This document shows positions 15,213 through 25,651 of a DNA stretch of 64,000 nt, one piece after another. The notes beneath the pieces are model-generated. The model saw nothing but the letters and a program-made list of their open reading frames with translations. It was not told where the DNA came from and did no database searches. Within the stretch, counting starts at the first letter, position 1; each line of letters starts with the position of its first letter. Source of the stretch: Pelagibius sp. GTDB taxonomy: Bacteria > Pseudomonadota > Alphaproteobacteria > Kiloniellales > Kiloniellaceae. A program made the position numbers and the translations under genes. The stretch is taken from NCBI GenBank assembly GCA_028280305.1, contig JANQMC010000018.1:1-64000 (forward strand), given 5' to 3'.

Positions 15213-15758
15213 GTGTTTTCCCTCACCCTGACCAAGCTGTCCTACTCGGCTTACACTGTCGGTTTTTTTGGAGCAGCCGCAAGTTGGTCGCTGTCCCTTG
15301 CCCACTGGCTGATGTACCGGAAAGCTGATGCGGCCGTCCCAGGTGAGCTTTGGCAAAGCCTTCATCAGACTTTGGGGCGCTTGTCGGGATCTGTCCTTCT
15401 CTGTTCTTCCGTTGCGGTTCTCCTGGGCTTCATTTTGGCTGTTCCATCCGCCACAGAGACCTCATCAATAGCTCAGAGCCATCGTTCCTTTCTGCTGCGT
15501 CTGGCACCGGTTGTGGTGCTTTGCCTCATGCTCGTGGGTTTGGCCAACGGGCGTATGGGGAGTCTTGACGCGGACTGGACCTCTTTAGTGGTCTTACTCT
15601 GGTGTGGCTGGTTGCTCGCTTCGGCTTGGGGAGCCCATGTCAGGCAGGCTGAAGTTACCGGACCTTTCGGTTGGCAGCTCGCCCTTGTGATCGATCTGGT
15701 TGCCTCGGGCTTCTTTGTTTGGTTCCTCTGCTGTTTTCGCATGACTCGTCTCTTCTAG
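15213..15758 (+). CDS. Four-helix membrane protein of unknown function
   Basis: A 181-residue protein starting at GTG, three bases after the preceding stop. Four hydrophobic segments are visible near residues 12-30, 58-76, 93-111 and 125-142, with a fifth possible near 155-178 (WQLALVIDLVASGFFVWFLCCF). No family was recognised and no functional residues stand out. The tight spacing suggests translational coupling with the secreted unknown protein upstream. Together they lie between an OmpA-like lipoprotein and a muramidase gene, so a cell-envelope role is likely but unproven. Codon use resembles the flanking genes. Confidence 0.65.
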   Translation: MFSLTLTKLSYSAYTVGFFGAAASWSLSLAHWLMYRKADAAVPGELWQSLHQTLGRLSGSVLLCSSVAVLLGFILAVPSATETSSIAQSHRSFLLRLAPVVVLCLMLVGLANGRMGSLDADWTSLVVLLWCGWLLASAWGAHVRQAEVTGPFGWQLALVIDLVASGFFVWFLCCFRMTRLF

Positions 15759-15862
15759 CGCCTCTAAACCGCCCAGCTCTCTGCCTTTGCTCCCAATGCG
15801 CCGTTGACCGAAGAGGGGCGTTGACCGAGGCTTGCCTTCGCAGGTGGTGAAGGGAGAGAGCC

Positions 15863-16669
15863 ATGGCGATTGTGCCGCGCCCGGTTGAGGGGTCCTACGA
15901 CAGCGCGCTTTTCGACTTCATCCTGGGCAGCGAAGGCTTCGTGCCGCGGGTCTACAGCGATCATCGGGGCATTCCCACGCTCGGCCTCGGTTACGCCCTG
16001 CTGGTGGACGCAGCGGGCTGGCCGCGACGAGAAGGCCTGAGGGATGATTTCGCCGCAATCGGTGTCACGCTCAGTGATCAGGACGAAACTCTTCTGGACT
16101 CCGTCAGCCGTGCTCTTGTGCTTGGCAGGACCGGGGAGGCGATCAACCTGGTGGCCCCCTGGCGACCTGGGGAGGCGCCTGCGGTGCGCAACGCTTTCAG
16201 CTTTCTGATCGACAAAGAACAGGCGCGGGTACTCTTTCAACGCGTCCGGCCGGACTTCGAGGCTGTTCTGGCCAAGAATCTCGGAAGCGCGCTGATTGAG
16301 CGGCTTGCCGGATCGCAGGAACTGATGGCGCTGTTTTCCCTGGCCTACAACAGCCCGGCCTTAATCGGTCCGGGGTTGACCGCGGCCATGAAGGCCGGCG
16401 AGCGACAGAAGGTCTGGTACGAGATCCGCTTCGGGTCCAACCGCAAACGACATCCCGGTTTGCAGAACCGGCGCGATCACGAGGCTGAGGTCTTCGGCTG
16501 CCTGAACGAGCAGCCCGATCCCGATGAGCAGAGGGATTTCCAGCAACTGGTGGAGAGCCGCCGAGAGGATATGTCGCGCTATCTGGCGCAGGTCGGTCTC
16601 GATGGCGGTCAGATCACCACCGTCCTCACCGAACTTGAAGGCGCCGCCGGGCAAACGCGTCTCGCCTGA
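15863..16669 (+). CDS. GH24 (T4-type) muramidase-like protein
   Basis: A 268-residue protein with the complete T4-lysozyme catalytic spacing: E24 in GSEGF, D33 in VYSD and T39 in PTLGLGY (E-x8-D-x5-T). The C-terminal lobe is also recognisable: SLAYNSPALIGPGLTAAMKAG, a Trp, then HPGLQNRRDHEAEVF. GH24 enzymes cut the MurNAc-GlcNAc bond of peptidoglycan. Typical phage endolysins are 150-180 residues; here an insert of about 60 residues separates the lobes and a tail of about 50 follows. No signal peptide or membrane anchor is visible and there is no holin or phage gene nearby, so this is a chromosomal, possibly domesticated muramidase or a non-lytic peptidoglycan-binding protein. GGGAGAG precedes the ATG. 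Confidence 0.78.
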   Translation: MAIVPRPVEGSYDSALFDFILGSEGFVPRVYSDHRGIPTLGLGYALLVDAAGWPRREGLRDDFAAIGVTLSDQDETLLDSVSRALVLGRTGEAINLVAPWRPGEAPAVRNAFSFLIDKEQARVLFQRVRPDFEAVLAKNLGSALIERLAGSQELMALFSLAYNSPALIGPGLTAAMKAGERQKVWYEIRFGSNRKRHPGLQNRRDHEAEVFGCLNEQPDPDEQRDFQQLVESRREDMSRYLAQVGLDGGQITTVLTELEGAAGQTRLA

Positions 16670-16777
16670 TTCGGTTTTTCCTGCTCGCCCCCTTGTCCGA
16701 AACTGCCGCCCGGCGGCAGACTGTTGTGGTAGCCTGTTACATCGGAAGGCAGGGCAATCAGTTTCAGGGGATCTCAT

Positions 16778-17677
16778 ATGGCAGCAACCCGCGTCGGCGT
16801 GATCGGTCTTGGTTCAATGGGGCTCGGCATGGCGGTCTCGGCTTTGAAGGCGGGGCTGGCGGTAACCGGCTTTGACCTCTCGGCGGAGCGCCGGAAAGCT
16901 TTGGCCGGTGCGGGAGGCCAAGTGGCCGAGTCGCTATCCCTACTGGTCGAAGAGGCCGACATCGTTGTTTCCGTCGTCGTCAACGCCGCACAAACCGAGG
17001 CCGTGCTCTTCGGTGACCAGGGCGTGGCCGAGACCATGCCGGATGGTGCGGTTTTCATCTCCTGCGCCACCATGGCACCAAAGCGCGCCGCCGAAATGGC
17101 GGCGCGCTTGGAAGCTGGCGGGCGGCATTACCTCGATGCGCCGATGAGCGGCGGCACGACGGGGGCAAATGCCGGCGCCCTGACGTTCATGGCGTCCGGC
17201 AGCCCCGACGCTTTCGAGCGGGCCGAGCCGGCCCTCCAGGCAATGGGCGAAAAAATCTACCGCCTTGGCGATGCCGCCGGTCGGGGATCGTCGATGAAGC
17301 TGATCAATCAGCTCCTGGTGGGCGTCCATATCGCCGCAGCGGGGGAGGCGATGGCCATGGCCGCCAAGCTGGGCTTGGACCTGGAGGAAGTCTACGAGGT
17401 GATCAGCAACTCCGCCGGTGCGTCCTGGGCTTTCTGCGACCGGGTGCCGAGCATCCTGAGCGGCGACTACAGCCCCAAGTCGGCGGTCAGCATCTTTACC
17501 AAAGACCTTGGGATCGTGTTGGACACGGCCCGGGCCGAGGGTTTCCCGGCACCTCTCGCCGGCAACGCCCTGCAGGCCTATCTTATGGCCGAGGCCGCCG
17601 GGATGGCCGGGGACAACGATTCCTCGGTGGTGCGGGTCTACGCCAAGCTGGCCGGTCTGGACCTGCCGCAAAGCTAA
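16778..17677 (+). CDS. 3-hydroxyisobutyrate dehydrogenase-family oxidoreductase (beta-hydroxyacid dehydrogenase)
   Basis: A 299-residue NAD(P)-dependent dehydrogenase: Rossmann motif GVIGLGSMGLGMA (7-19), the substrate-binding DAPMSGGTTGANAGALTFMASG (about 121-142), and the catalytic Lys in GRGSSMKLINQLLVG (about residue 171). Both domains of the family are present and length is normal. Members act on 3-hydroxyisobutyrate, tartronate semialdehyde, L-threonate or related beta-hydroxyacids; the overall look is nearest to the L-threonate dehydrogenase type, but that is a weak call. No catabolic partner gene is adjacent; a tRNA gene on the other strand follows. Confidence 0.85.
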   Translation: MAATRVGVIGLGSMGLGMAVSALKAGLAVTGFDLSAERRKALAGAGGQVAESLSLLVEEADIVVSVVVNAAQTEAVLFGDQGVAETMPDGAVFISCATMAPKRAAEMAARLEAGGRHYLDAPMSGGTTGANAGALTFMASGSPDAFERAEPALQAMGEKIYRLGDAAGRGSSMKLINQLLVGVHIAAAGEAMAMAAKLGLDLEEVYEVISNSAGASWAFCDRVPSILSGDYSPKSAVSIFTKDLGIVLDTARAEGFPAPLAGNALQAYLMAEAAGMAGDNDSSVVRVYAKLAGLDLPQS

Positions 17678-17721
17678 ATCCCGGGCGAGAAATTCTGGGT
17701 TTTCGAAGGTTTTGCCGGATT

Positions 17722-17795
17722 TGGCTGGGGGACCTGGATTCGAACCAGGGCTGCACGGGTCAGAGCCGTGAGTTCTACCGCTAAACTATCCCCCA
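17722..17795 (-). tRNA. tRNA-Gln (anticodon CTG)
   Basis: The minus strand folds as a complete tRNA: acceptor TGGGGGA/TCCCCCA, D arm with AGCGGTAGA, anticodon stem CACGG/CCGTG around the loop CTCTGAC (anticodon CTG), T arm CCTGG-TTCGAAT-CCAGG, discriminator G and an encoded CCA end. The CUG anticodon reads CAG, so the charge is glutamine. It lies alone between a dehydrogenase and the ppx gene. Confidence 0.96.
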
Positions 17796-17975
17796 AGAGG
17801 TCGGCTGCGGCTCTCGATAGCAAGAGAGTGCTTTACATAGTCCTACCGAGGGGGGCTTTTCAACCGATTTCCTCGGCTTTCTCGGACGCTGCTCGGAAGG
17901 TCCGGCCGGGGGTTCCCCGAGGCCTTCTGCCGTTGCCCGGATGGGCAGGCTGGCGCCGCCGGGGGGCTTCACGTT

Positions 17976-19175
17976 ATGCTGAAGGGTCAACGGCCGGCGA
18001 CCAATGCCCGGCCGGCAAGAACAGGAGTTGTGTTTCACGTGGCAGCCTTCGGAAATGGGCGGCGCCGGTCCGGCCGGGCCAGGCGGGCCGGTGGTTCCGG
18101 GCGCCGGGACCAGGCTGGCGGAACCGGCGGTGTTTACGCGGCCCTGGACCTGGGGACCAATAACTGCAGGCTGCTCGTGGCCCGGCCGACCCGCGAGGGG
18201 TTTCGTGTGGTCGATGCCTTTTCGCGTATTGTGCGCCTCGGCGAGGGCCTGTCCGTCTCCGGACGGCTGTCGGACCCGGCGATGGCGCGGACCCTTGAAG
18301 CGCTGAAGGTTTGCGCGACGAAGATCCGCCGCCGCGGCGTCACCCAGGTGCGGGCGGTCGCGACCGAGGCCTGCCGCCAGGCCGAGAATTGCGATGCCTT
18401 CCTCTCGCGGGTGCGGCAGGAAACCGGAATCGAGTTGGAGATCATCTCGCAGGATGAGGAGGCGAGGCTGGCCATTTGCGGCTGTGCGCCGCTGATTGAT
18501 CCGGGGGTTCCGGACATCCTGCTTTTCGACATCGGCGGGGGCAGCACGGAGGTCTGCTGGCTGAAGGCCACCGGCAGCAGCGGGGACCGGCGCCTGGAGG
18601 CACAGGACCTTTCCCTTTTTGCCTGGGCTTCGGTGCCCATCGGCGTGATTTCCATGGCCGAGCGCTTCGGCGGAGTCGACCTTTCGCCGGCGGACTATGA
18701 GGCGATGATCGCCCTGATGGAGGACTCCATTGCCGAATTCGCGCAGAACCACGATGTACGCGCCGCGGTGGCGGACAGCAAAGTCCAGATGCTGGGGACT
18801 TCCGGCACTGTAACCACGCTGGCGGGGGTGCACCTGAACCTGCCTCGCTACGATCGGTCGCGCGTCGACGGGCGCTATCTGGAAATGGATACGGTTCATA
18901 AGATCTGCGGTCGGATCGCGGGGATGAGCTATGGCGAAAGGGCGGGACACGCCTGTATCGGCGAGGAACGGGCCGATCTCGTCGTGGCCGGTTGCGCGAT
19001 TCTGACGGCGCTCTGCCGACTTTGGCCGGCCGAGCGTCTGCGGGTTGCCGACCGGGGCTTGCGCGAGGGCATGCTCTACACGATGATTCAGGGCGCGCCT
19101 ATTCAGGCGGCGGCTGATCCGCAAGGCGTCCGCTCGGGCGCCGGACTGGCTGCCCCGGCCGCGGGCGACACTTAA
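17976..19175 (+). CDS. ppx: Ppx/GppA phosphatase family (exopolyphosphatase / pppGpp phosphatase)
   Basis: A 399-residue (from ATG 17976) member of the actin-like ASKHA fold: ALDLGTNNCRLLV phosphate-1 loop, IISQDEEARL, FDIGGGSTEVCW phosphate-2 loop with catalytic Glu, and MLGTSGTVTTLAGVHL adenosine loop. It hydrolyses polyphosphate or pppGpp. Only the N-terminal two domains are present, without an HD domain, which is common in alphaproteobacteria when Ppx precedes rlmE. The first 50 residues are an Arg/Gly-rich extension; GTG codons at 18030 or 18039, after AGGAG, are alternative starts that would remove part of it. The gene is 18 bases upstream of rlmE and probably co-transcribed. Confidence 0.9.
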   Translation: MLKGQRPATNARPARTGVVFHVAAFGNGRRRSGRARRAGGSGRRDQAGGTGGVYAALDLGTNNCRLLVARPTREGFRVVDAFSRIVRLGEGLSVSGRLSDPAMARTLEALKVCATKIRRRGVTQVRAVATEACRQAENCDAFLSRVRQETGIELEIISQDEEARLAICGCAPLIDPGVPDILLFDIGGGSTEVCWLKATGSSGDRRLEAQDLSLFAWASVPIGVISMAERFGGVDLSPADYEAMIALMEDSIAEFAQNHDVRAAVADSKVQMLGTSGTVTTLAGVHLNLPRYDRSRVDGRYLEMDTVHKICGRIAGMSYGERAGHACIGEERADLVVAGCAILTALCRLWPAERLRVADRGLREGMLYTMIQGAPIQAAADPQGVRSGAGLAAPAAGDT

Positions 19176-19193
19176 AATCAAGGGAACGGCAAG

Positions 19194-19970
19194 TTGGCAC
19201 GATCACCAGGCGGACGCTCGGGCGGGCGGTCAGGCGGGCGTGGGAGAGGCGGTTCGCGCTCCGGCAACCCCGGCGGTGGCGGGCGTGATCTCTCCGGCCG
19301 CAACCTGAAGGTCCGGGTCAAGACGGCCAAGCGGCGCTCGGCTTCTTCGGCGCGCTGGTTGGAGCGACAGTTGAACGACCCCTATGTCGCCGAGGCGCGC
19401 AAGCGCGGCTACCGTTCTCGTGCGGCCTTCAAGTTGGCGCAGCTGGATGATCGGCTGCATTTCCTGAAAACCGGCGCCCGGGTTGTCGATTTGGGTTGTG
19501 CACCCGGGGGATGGGTGCAGGTGGTGGCGGAGCGTTGCGGACGTGCCGCACGCATCGTCGGCATCGACCTGCTGGAGGTGGAGCCCGTCACCGGCGCCGA
19601 TCTTCTGATTGGGGATTTTTTGGATGACGACGCGCCGGACCGCCTGAAGACCGCCTTGGGCGGGCCGGCGGATGTCGTGCTCTCGGATATGGCCGCTTCT
19701 TCCACCGGCCATGCAAAGACCGATCACCTGAAGGTCATGGCGCTGGTTGAAGCTGCTCATCTCTTTGCCCAGGAGGTCCTGGCACCCGGCGGCGCTTTCG
19801 TCGCCAAGGTGCTGCAGGGCGGCACTGAGCGGGAACTGCTGGCCGCCCTGAAGCGGGACTTCGCCAAGGTGCACCATGTGAAGCCGGCGGCCAGCCGCGC
19901 CGACTCGTCGGAGATGTATCTCGTGGCGACCGGCTTTCGCGGTCGACCCGAGGATCCGGCGCAGCCTTAG
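19194..19970 (+). CDS. rlmE: 23S rRNA (uridine-2552-2'-O)-methyltransferase
   Basis: A 258-residue FtsJ/RrmJ family enzyme that methylates the 2'-OH of U2552 in the 23S A-loop, a late step of 50S assembly. The SAM-binding region reads [14 protein letters not shown], followed by an acidic DLLEV strand, [11 protein letters not shown], and [12 protein letters not shown] with the catalytic Lys. The N-terminus carries about 40 residues of Arg/Gly/Ser-rich low-complexity sequence not present in E. coli RlmE (209 residues) and probably RNA-binding. The start is TTG at 19194 after AAGGGAACGG. The stop overlaps by a few bases the stop of the convergent host-attachment-family gene. Confidence 0.93.
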   Translation: MARSPGGRSGGRSGGRGRGGSRSGNPGGGGRDLSGRNLKVRVKTAKRRSASSARWLERQLNDPYVAEARKRGYRSRAAFKLAQLDDRLHFLKTGARVVDLGCAPGGWVQVVAERCGRAARIVGIDLLEVEPVTGADLLIGDFLDDDAPDRLKTALGGPADVVLSDMAASSTGHAKTDHLKVMALVEAAHLFAQEVLAPGGAFVAKVLQGGTERELLAALKRDFAKVHHVKPAASRADSSEMYLVATGFRGRPEDPAQP

Positions 19971-20416
19971 AGAGCGATCACGTCGTTGAGGTGGGCCGCC
20001 AGATCCCGGTCGGCGATGGGGGTCAGGTCCTTCGCCAGTTCACCCTGGACACAGGCTGCCGCTTCCTTGCTGAGGGCCTGGCGCAGATCCCCCAGGGTTT
20101 TGGCCGGAGCCACCAGAATCAGGCGATCGTAGCGCTTTTGCAGGACTGCGGTGTTGAGGCGCTGCGCCAGGTTCTCGGCAAAGCGTCGCTTCTCGGTTCG
20201 ATGGGCGTCGCTGGGCGGCTCCATGGCATGACGCCCGGGGCCCATACGGTCGTGAGATCGTCCCGGCCGGTCGGCATCGATTTCGCGACTCGGCTTGGGC
20301 TTCCGATTCGCCTCTTCCGCCGTTAGAGGCGTCAAACCCTTGCCGGGCCCATTGTTTTCAAGAATGCGGGCATGGGCGCCATCGGCAACGACAATCCAGC
20401 TACGGACAGATTTCAT
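19967..20416 (-). CDS. Host attachment protein family (Host_attach)
   Basis: A 149-residue protein beginning [14 protein letters not shown], the typical first strand of the host-attachment family named after a plant-associated bacterial protein. An Arg/His-rich middle ([24 protein letters not shown]) is followed by a half reading [18 protein letters not shown] and ending [14 protein letters not shown]. The fold resembles the ribosomal eRF1 domain 2/3 group; biochemical role is not established. The ATG at 20416 follows GGGAAG; a longer frame opens at 20617 without support. It converges on rlmE and overlaps its stop codon. A role in attachment cannot be assumed for this organism. Confidence 0.85.
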   Translation of the reverse strand: MKSVRSWIVVADGAHARILENNGPGKGLTPLTAEEANRKPKPSREIDADRPGRSHDRMGPGRHAMEPPSDAHRTEKRRFAENLAQRLNTAVLQKRYDRLILVAPAKTLGDLRQALSKEAAACVQGELAKDLTPIADRDLAAHLNDVIAL

Positions 20417-20459
20417 GGTGAATCTTCCCGGAATTCCTTGATGGGACTGCTCAGCCTGA

Positions 20460-22079
<1,620 letters not shown>

Positions 22080-22152
22080 TCGCCGGCCGCTCTTCATTCC
22101 GCCCCTCCGCAAGACCCGGATTGCGCCCTGAGACGGTGAAGGCAGACGCCCG

Positions 22153-23460
22153 ATGACGCCGGCGGCACGCATCCAGGCGGTCATCGAAATTCTGGCTGAT
22201 ATGTATACCTCCGCACGGCTGGCCGAGCAGATGCTTGCGGACCACTACCGCAAGCGCCGCTATATCGGGTCCAAGGACCGCCGGGCCGTCAGCGCCTTGA
22301 CCTACGATATCATCCGTCATCGCGCACGGCTCTGCTGGCACCTCGAACACGCCGGCCTCGCGCCACCCTGGGGCCGTCTGGAGACTCTGGCTTTCCTGCT
22401 GCTTTCCGGCCGCGAGTCCTTGCCGTCCCTCGAAGGCCTTTGTGCTGAAGCCGGCTACGGCCCCGGCGAGTTGGCGGCGGCTGAGGTGTCGGTTCTTCGA
22501 AACCTTGAGGGCCGAGAACTGTCGGAGGAAAGCCAACCCACGGCGGTGCGCCGGGAAATGCCCGCCTGGCTGCTGCCGAGTTTCGAGCGGGCCTTTGGGG
22601 CCGATCTGACCGACGAGCTGGATGCGCTTCTCCTGGAGGCGCCGCTGGATTTGCGTTGCAACACGCTGAAGACCAACCGTGCCGAGGCTCAGGTCGCCCT
22701 GGCGGGGGAGGGGATTGCGGCGGCGTCCACGGACCTTTCGCCGCTCGGCCTGCGCGTTGCCGAGAGGCGGGCGGTCCGCGCGACCCGAAGCTACACCAAC
22801 GGGCTGGTGGAGATTCAGGACGAAGGCTCCCAACTCGCCGCCCTGCTTTGCGATGCCCGGCCCGGCATGATCGTGGCCGATGTCTGTGCCGGCGGCGGCG
22901 GCAAGACCCTGGCGCTGGCGGCGGCCATGGAGGGCAAGGGCAGGTTGCTGGCTGCCGACGTCGACCCGCGCCGCCTCGACCGCGCCGCAGGACGGTTGCG
23001 GCGGGCCGGCGCTGACTTCGTGGAGCGTCTGCCGCTGGCCGATCTGCTGCAGGCGGAAGACCTGACCGAAGGCTGCGACCGGGTGCTGGTGGACGCCCCC
23101 TGTTCGGGCAGCGGGGCCTGGCGGCGCCAGCCCGATGCGCGCTGGCGCTTGACCGAGGCCGACCTGGCGCGCTATCGGGCTGCCCAGCAGGAGGCCCTAT
23201 CGGGGGCGGCGGCCCTGGTTCGGCCCGGTGGCCGCTTGGTCTACGTTACCTGCTCCCTGATGCCGGAAGAAAATGAGGACCAGGTGCAGACGTTCCTTCA
23301 AGATCGGCCGGATTTTACCGCGCATCCCGTGGCGGAGGTTTGGGCATCGGTGATCGGTCAGAGCTGCCCGGTTGCTTCGCCGTTTTTGGCCCTTACACCG
23401 GCCCGGCACGGCACGGATGGGTTTTTCGTTGCCGTCCTCGACCGCAGGGGGGCCGCATGA
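22153..23460 (+). CDS. RsmB/NOP-family rRNA (cytosine-5) methyltransferase
   Basis: A 435-residue RNA m5C methyltransferase of the Sun/NOL1/NOP2 group. An N-terminal NusB-like helical domain spans about residues 1-130; the SAM domain has VADVCAGGGGKTLALA, DAPCSGSGAWRRQPD with the release Cys, and YVTCSLMPEENEDQV with the nucleophile Cys. The E. coli counterpart modifies C967 of 16S rRNA. Many alphaproteobacteria encode two or more paralogues, so RsmB in the strict sense is likely but not certain. Its stop overlaps the ATG of the GNAT gene (ATGA), indicating translational coupling. Confidence 0.9.
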   Translation: MTPAARIQAVIEILADMYTSARLAEQMLADHYRKRRYIGSKDRRAVSALTYDIIRHRARLCWHLEHAGLAPPWGRLETLAFLLLSGRESLPSLEGLCAEAGYGPGELAAAEVSVLRNLEGRELSEESQPTAVRREMPAWLLPSFERAFGADLTDELDALLLEAPLDLRCNTLKTNRAEAQVALAGEGIAAASTDLSPLGLRVAERRAVRATRSYTNGLVEIQDEGSQLAALLCDARPGMIVADVCAGGGGKTLALAAAMEGKGRLLAADVDPRRLDRAAGRLRRAGADFVERLPLADLLQAEDLTEGCDRVLVDAPCSGSGAWRRQPDARWRLTEADLARYRAAQQEALSGAAALVRPGGRLVYVTCSLMPEENEDQVQTFLQDRPDFTAHPVAEVWASVIGQSCPVASPFLALTPARHGTDGFFVAVLDRRGAA

Positions 23461-23999
23461 CCGAGATTGCCGTTATCCGCCCCGCCCTGACCCGCGACGC
23501 CGACGGGATCGCCCGGGTGCATGTGGAGACCTGGCAGAGCGCCTATGCCGGGCTGGTGCCGAACGACTATCTGGCGCGCATGACCGTCGGCCGGTCCTCC
23601 GCCCAGTGGCACCGCGCCGCCGCCCAGGCGACCAAGGGCAGCGACTTGGTGGTGGCCGAGATCGACGAGGAAATCGTCGGCTTCGTCTCCTTCGGGCCGT
23701 CGCGCAGCAAGCACCTGCCTTACAGTGGGGAGGTCTTTGCCCTCTACATCACCGTGGATTGGCAGGGCCAGGGCCTCGGCCGCCGTCTTCTGGCGACGGC
23801 CTTCGAAGCCCTGGCGAACGAGAAACACCGCGGCGCCTTCGTCTGGGTGCTGGCGGAAAACCCCTCGCGTTTCTTCTATCAGGCCATGGGCGGCGAACCG
23901 GCCGGTGAGCGGATGGAGAAGTTCGCCGGTGTCGATTTGGAAGAACGGGCCTATGGATGGCCCGACCTGGAATCCTGGCTGGCGCAGAGTGGCTCCTAG
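23457..23999 (+). CDS. GNAT-family N-acetyltransferase
   Basis: A 180-residue acetyltransferase with the acetyl-CoA pyrophosphate loop VDWQGQGLGRRLL (motif A) following a FALYITV strand, and a C-terminal WVLAENPSRFFYQAMGGEPAGE that contains the conserved aromatic. The N-terminal WQSAYAGLVPNDYLA is typical of one broad GNAT subgroup. It would transfer acetyl groups to an amine; the substrate cannot be told. It overlaps the preceding methyltransferase gene by four bases, with guaA starting 74 bases later, so it is part of the guaB-guaA neighbourhood without an obvious link. Confidence 0.88.
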   Translation: MTEIAVIRPALTRDADGIARVHVETWQSAYAGLVPNDYLARMTVGRSSAQWHRAAAQATKGSDLVVAEIDEEIVGFVSFGPSRSKHLPYSGEVFALYITVDWQGQGLGRRLLATAFEALANEKHRGAFVWVLAENPSRFFYQAMGGEPAGERMEKFAGVDLEERAYGWPDLESWLAQSGS

Positions 24000-24073
24000 T
24001 CCGCACCCGCTGGCTTGTTGACGTCTTTACCTTCGCGGGCCGGGAAGCGCCCGCATAGATTGGAAGCGACCGC

Positions 24074-25621
24074 ATGACCGACCGTATCCTTATTCTCGAT
24101 TTCGGATCCCAGGTGACCCAGCTCATCGCCCGCCGGGTGCGGGAGAGCGGGGTCTACTGCGAAATCTTTCCCTTCAACACCGACCCGCAGCGGGTCACCG
24201 ACTTCGCACCCCGGGCGATCATCCTCTCCGGCGGACCCGCCTCGGTCACCGGCAGCGACACGCCGCGCGCGCCGCAGCAGGTCTTCGATCTCGGCGTGCC
24301 GATCCTCGGTATCTGCTATGGTCAGCAGACTCTCTGCGCCCAGTTGGGCGGCGAGGTCGAAAGCTCCGACCATCAGGAATTCGGCAAGGCCTTTGTCGAG
24401 ATGCGGGCCGACTGCAGCCTGACCGAGGGCATTTGGGCGACGGGCGAGCGCCATCAGGTCTGGATGAGCCACGGCGACCGGGTTGTCCGCCTGCCGGAGG
24501 GTTTCGAGGTCTATGGCACCTCCGAGGGGGCGCCCTTTGCGGTGGTCGCAGACGAAGCCCGCAAGATCTACGCGGTTCAGTTCCATCCCGAGGTCATGCA
24601 TACGCCCGACGGTGCCAAGCTGCTGGCCAACTTCACCCATAAGGTGGCGGGCTGCGGCGGCGACTGGACCATGGCGGCTTTCCGCCAGCAGGCGATCGAG
24701 GCGATCCGCAAGCAGGTCGGCGACGCCCGGGTGATCTGCGGTCTTTCCGGCGGCGTCGACTCCTCCGTCGCCGCGGTACTGATCCACGAGGCCATCGGCG
24801 CCCAGCTTACCTGCATCTTCGTCGATCACGGTCTGCTGCGGCTGAACGAGGCCGAGCAGGTGGTCGAGGTTTTCCGCAACCACTACAACATTCCCCTGGT
24901 CCACCGTGACGCCAGCGACCTTTTCCTCGGCAAGCTGGCCGGGGTCGAGGACCCGGAGCAGAAGCGCAAGATCATCGGCGGCACCTTTATCGATGTCTTC
25001 GAGGAGGAGGCGGCCAAGATCGGCGGCGCCGACTTCCTGGCCCAGGGCACGCTCTATCCCGACGTCATCGAGTCCGTCTCCTTCACCGGCGGGCCCAGCG
25101 TGACCATCAAGTCGCACCACAACGTCGGCGGCCTGCCGGAGCGCATGGACATGCAACTGGTGGAGCCCCTGCGCGAACTCTTCAAGGACGAGGTGCGTGA
25201 CCTGGGCCGAGAACTGGGCCTGCCCGAGACCCTGGTCGGCCGCCATCCCTTTCCCGGGCCGGGCCTGGCGATCCGCATCCCCGGGGCGGTCACCAGCGCG
25301 CAGGCGGACATCCTGCGCAAGGCAGATGCGGTCTATCTGGACGCCATCCGCAAGGCCGGCCTCTACGACGCCATCTGGCAGGCCTTCGCCGTACTGCTGC
25401 CGGTGAAGACCGTGGGGGTGATGGGCGACGCCCGCTCCTACGACTACGTCTGCGCCCTCCGCGCCGTCACCTCGACCGACGGCATGACGGCGGAGAGCTA
25501 CCCCTTCGACCACGAATTCCTGGCTGCCGTTGCGACCCGCATCATCAACGAGGTGCGCGGCATCAACCGGGTGGTCTACGACGTCACCTCGAAACCGCCG
25601 GGGACGATTGAGTGGGAGTAG
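24074..25621 (+). CDS. guaA: GMP synthase (glutamine-hydrolysing)
   Basis: A 515-residue enzyme that amidates XMP to GMP. Class I glutamine amidotransferase domain: GICYGQQ with nucleophile Cys81, then FHPEV with the catalytic His and Glu. ATP pyrophosphatase domain: [14 protein letters not shown] (P-loop), and a C-terminal GMP synthase dimerisation domain with [13 protein letters not shown] and KPPGTIEWE at the end, the invariant C-terminus. Length is standard. It completes the XMP-to-GMP branch with guaB upstream. Confidence 0.98.
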   Translation: MTDRILILDFGSQVTQLIARRVRESGVYCEIFPFNTDPQRVTDFAPRAIILSGGPASVTGSDTPRAPQQVFDLGVPILGICYGQQTLCAQLGGEVESSDHQEFGKAFVEMRADCSLTEGIWATGERHQVWMSHGDRVVRLPEGFEVYGTSEGAPFAVVADEARKIYAVQFHPEVMHTPDGAKLLANFTHKVAGCGGDWTMAAFRQQAIEAIRKQVGDARVICGLSGGVDSSVAAVLIHEAIGAQLTCIFVDHGLLRLNEAEQVVEVFRNHYNIPLVHRDASDLFLGKLAGVEDPEQKRKIIGGTFIDVFEEEAAKIGGADFLAQGTLYPDVIESVSFTGGPSVTIKSHHNVGGLPERMDMQLVEPLRELFKDEVRDLGRELGLPETLVGRHPFPGPGLAIRIPGAVTSAQADILRKADAVYLDAIRKAGLYDAIWQAFAVLLPVKTVGVMGDARSYDYVCALRAVTSTDGMTAESYPFDHEFLAAVATRIINEVRGINRVVYDVTSKPPGTIEWE

Positions 25622-25651
25622 AGGCGGGAACGCCCCAATAAGGTCTCAGAG

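Noticed and set aside
14304-15365. A 353-residue minus-strand open frame
   Set aside because: It is antisense to the secreted unknown protein, rich in Arg/Gln/Gly as usual for shadow frames in GC-rich DNA, and lacks a ribosome-binding site. The plus-strand frame has a signal peptide and a coupled downstream gene.
23996-25513. A 505-residue minus-strand frame opposite guaA
   Set aside because: Antisense shadow of GMP synthase, with typical Asp/Gly/Leu-rich shadow composition.
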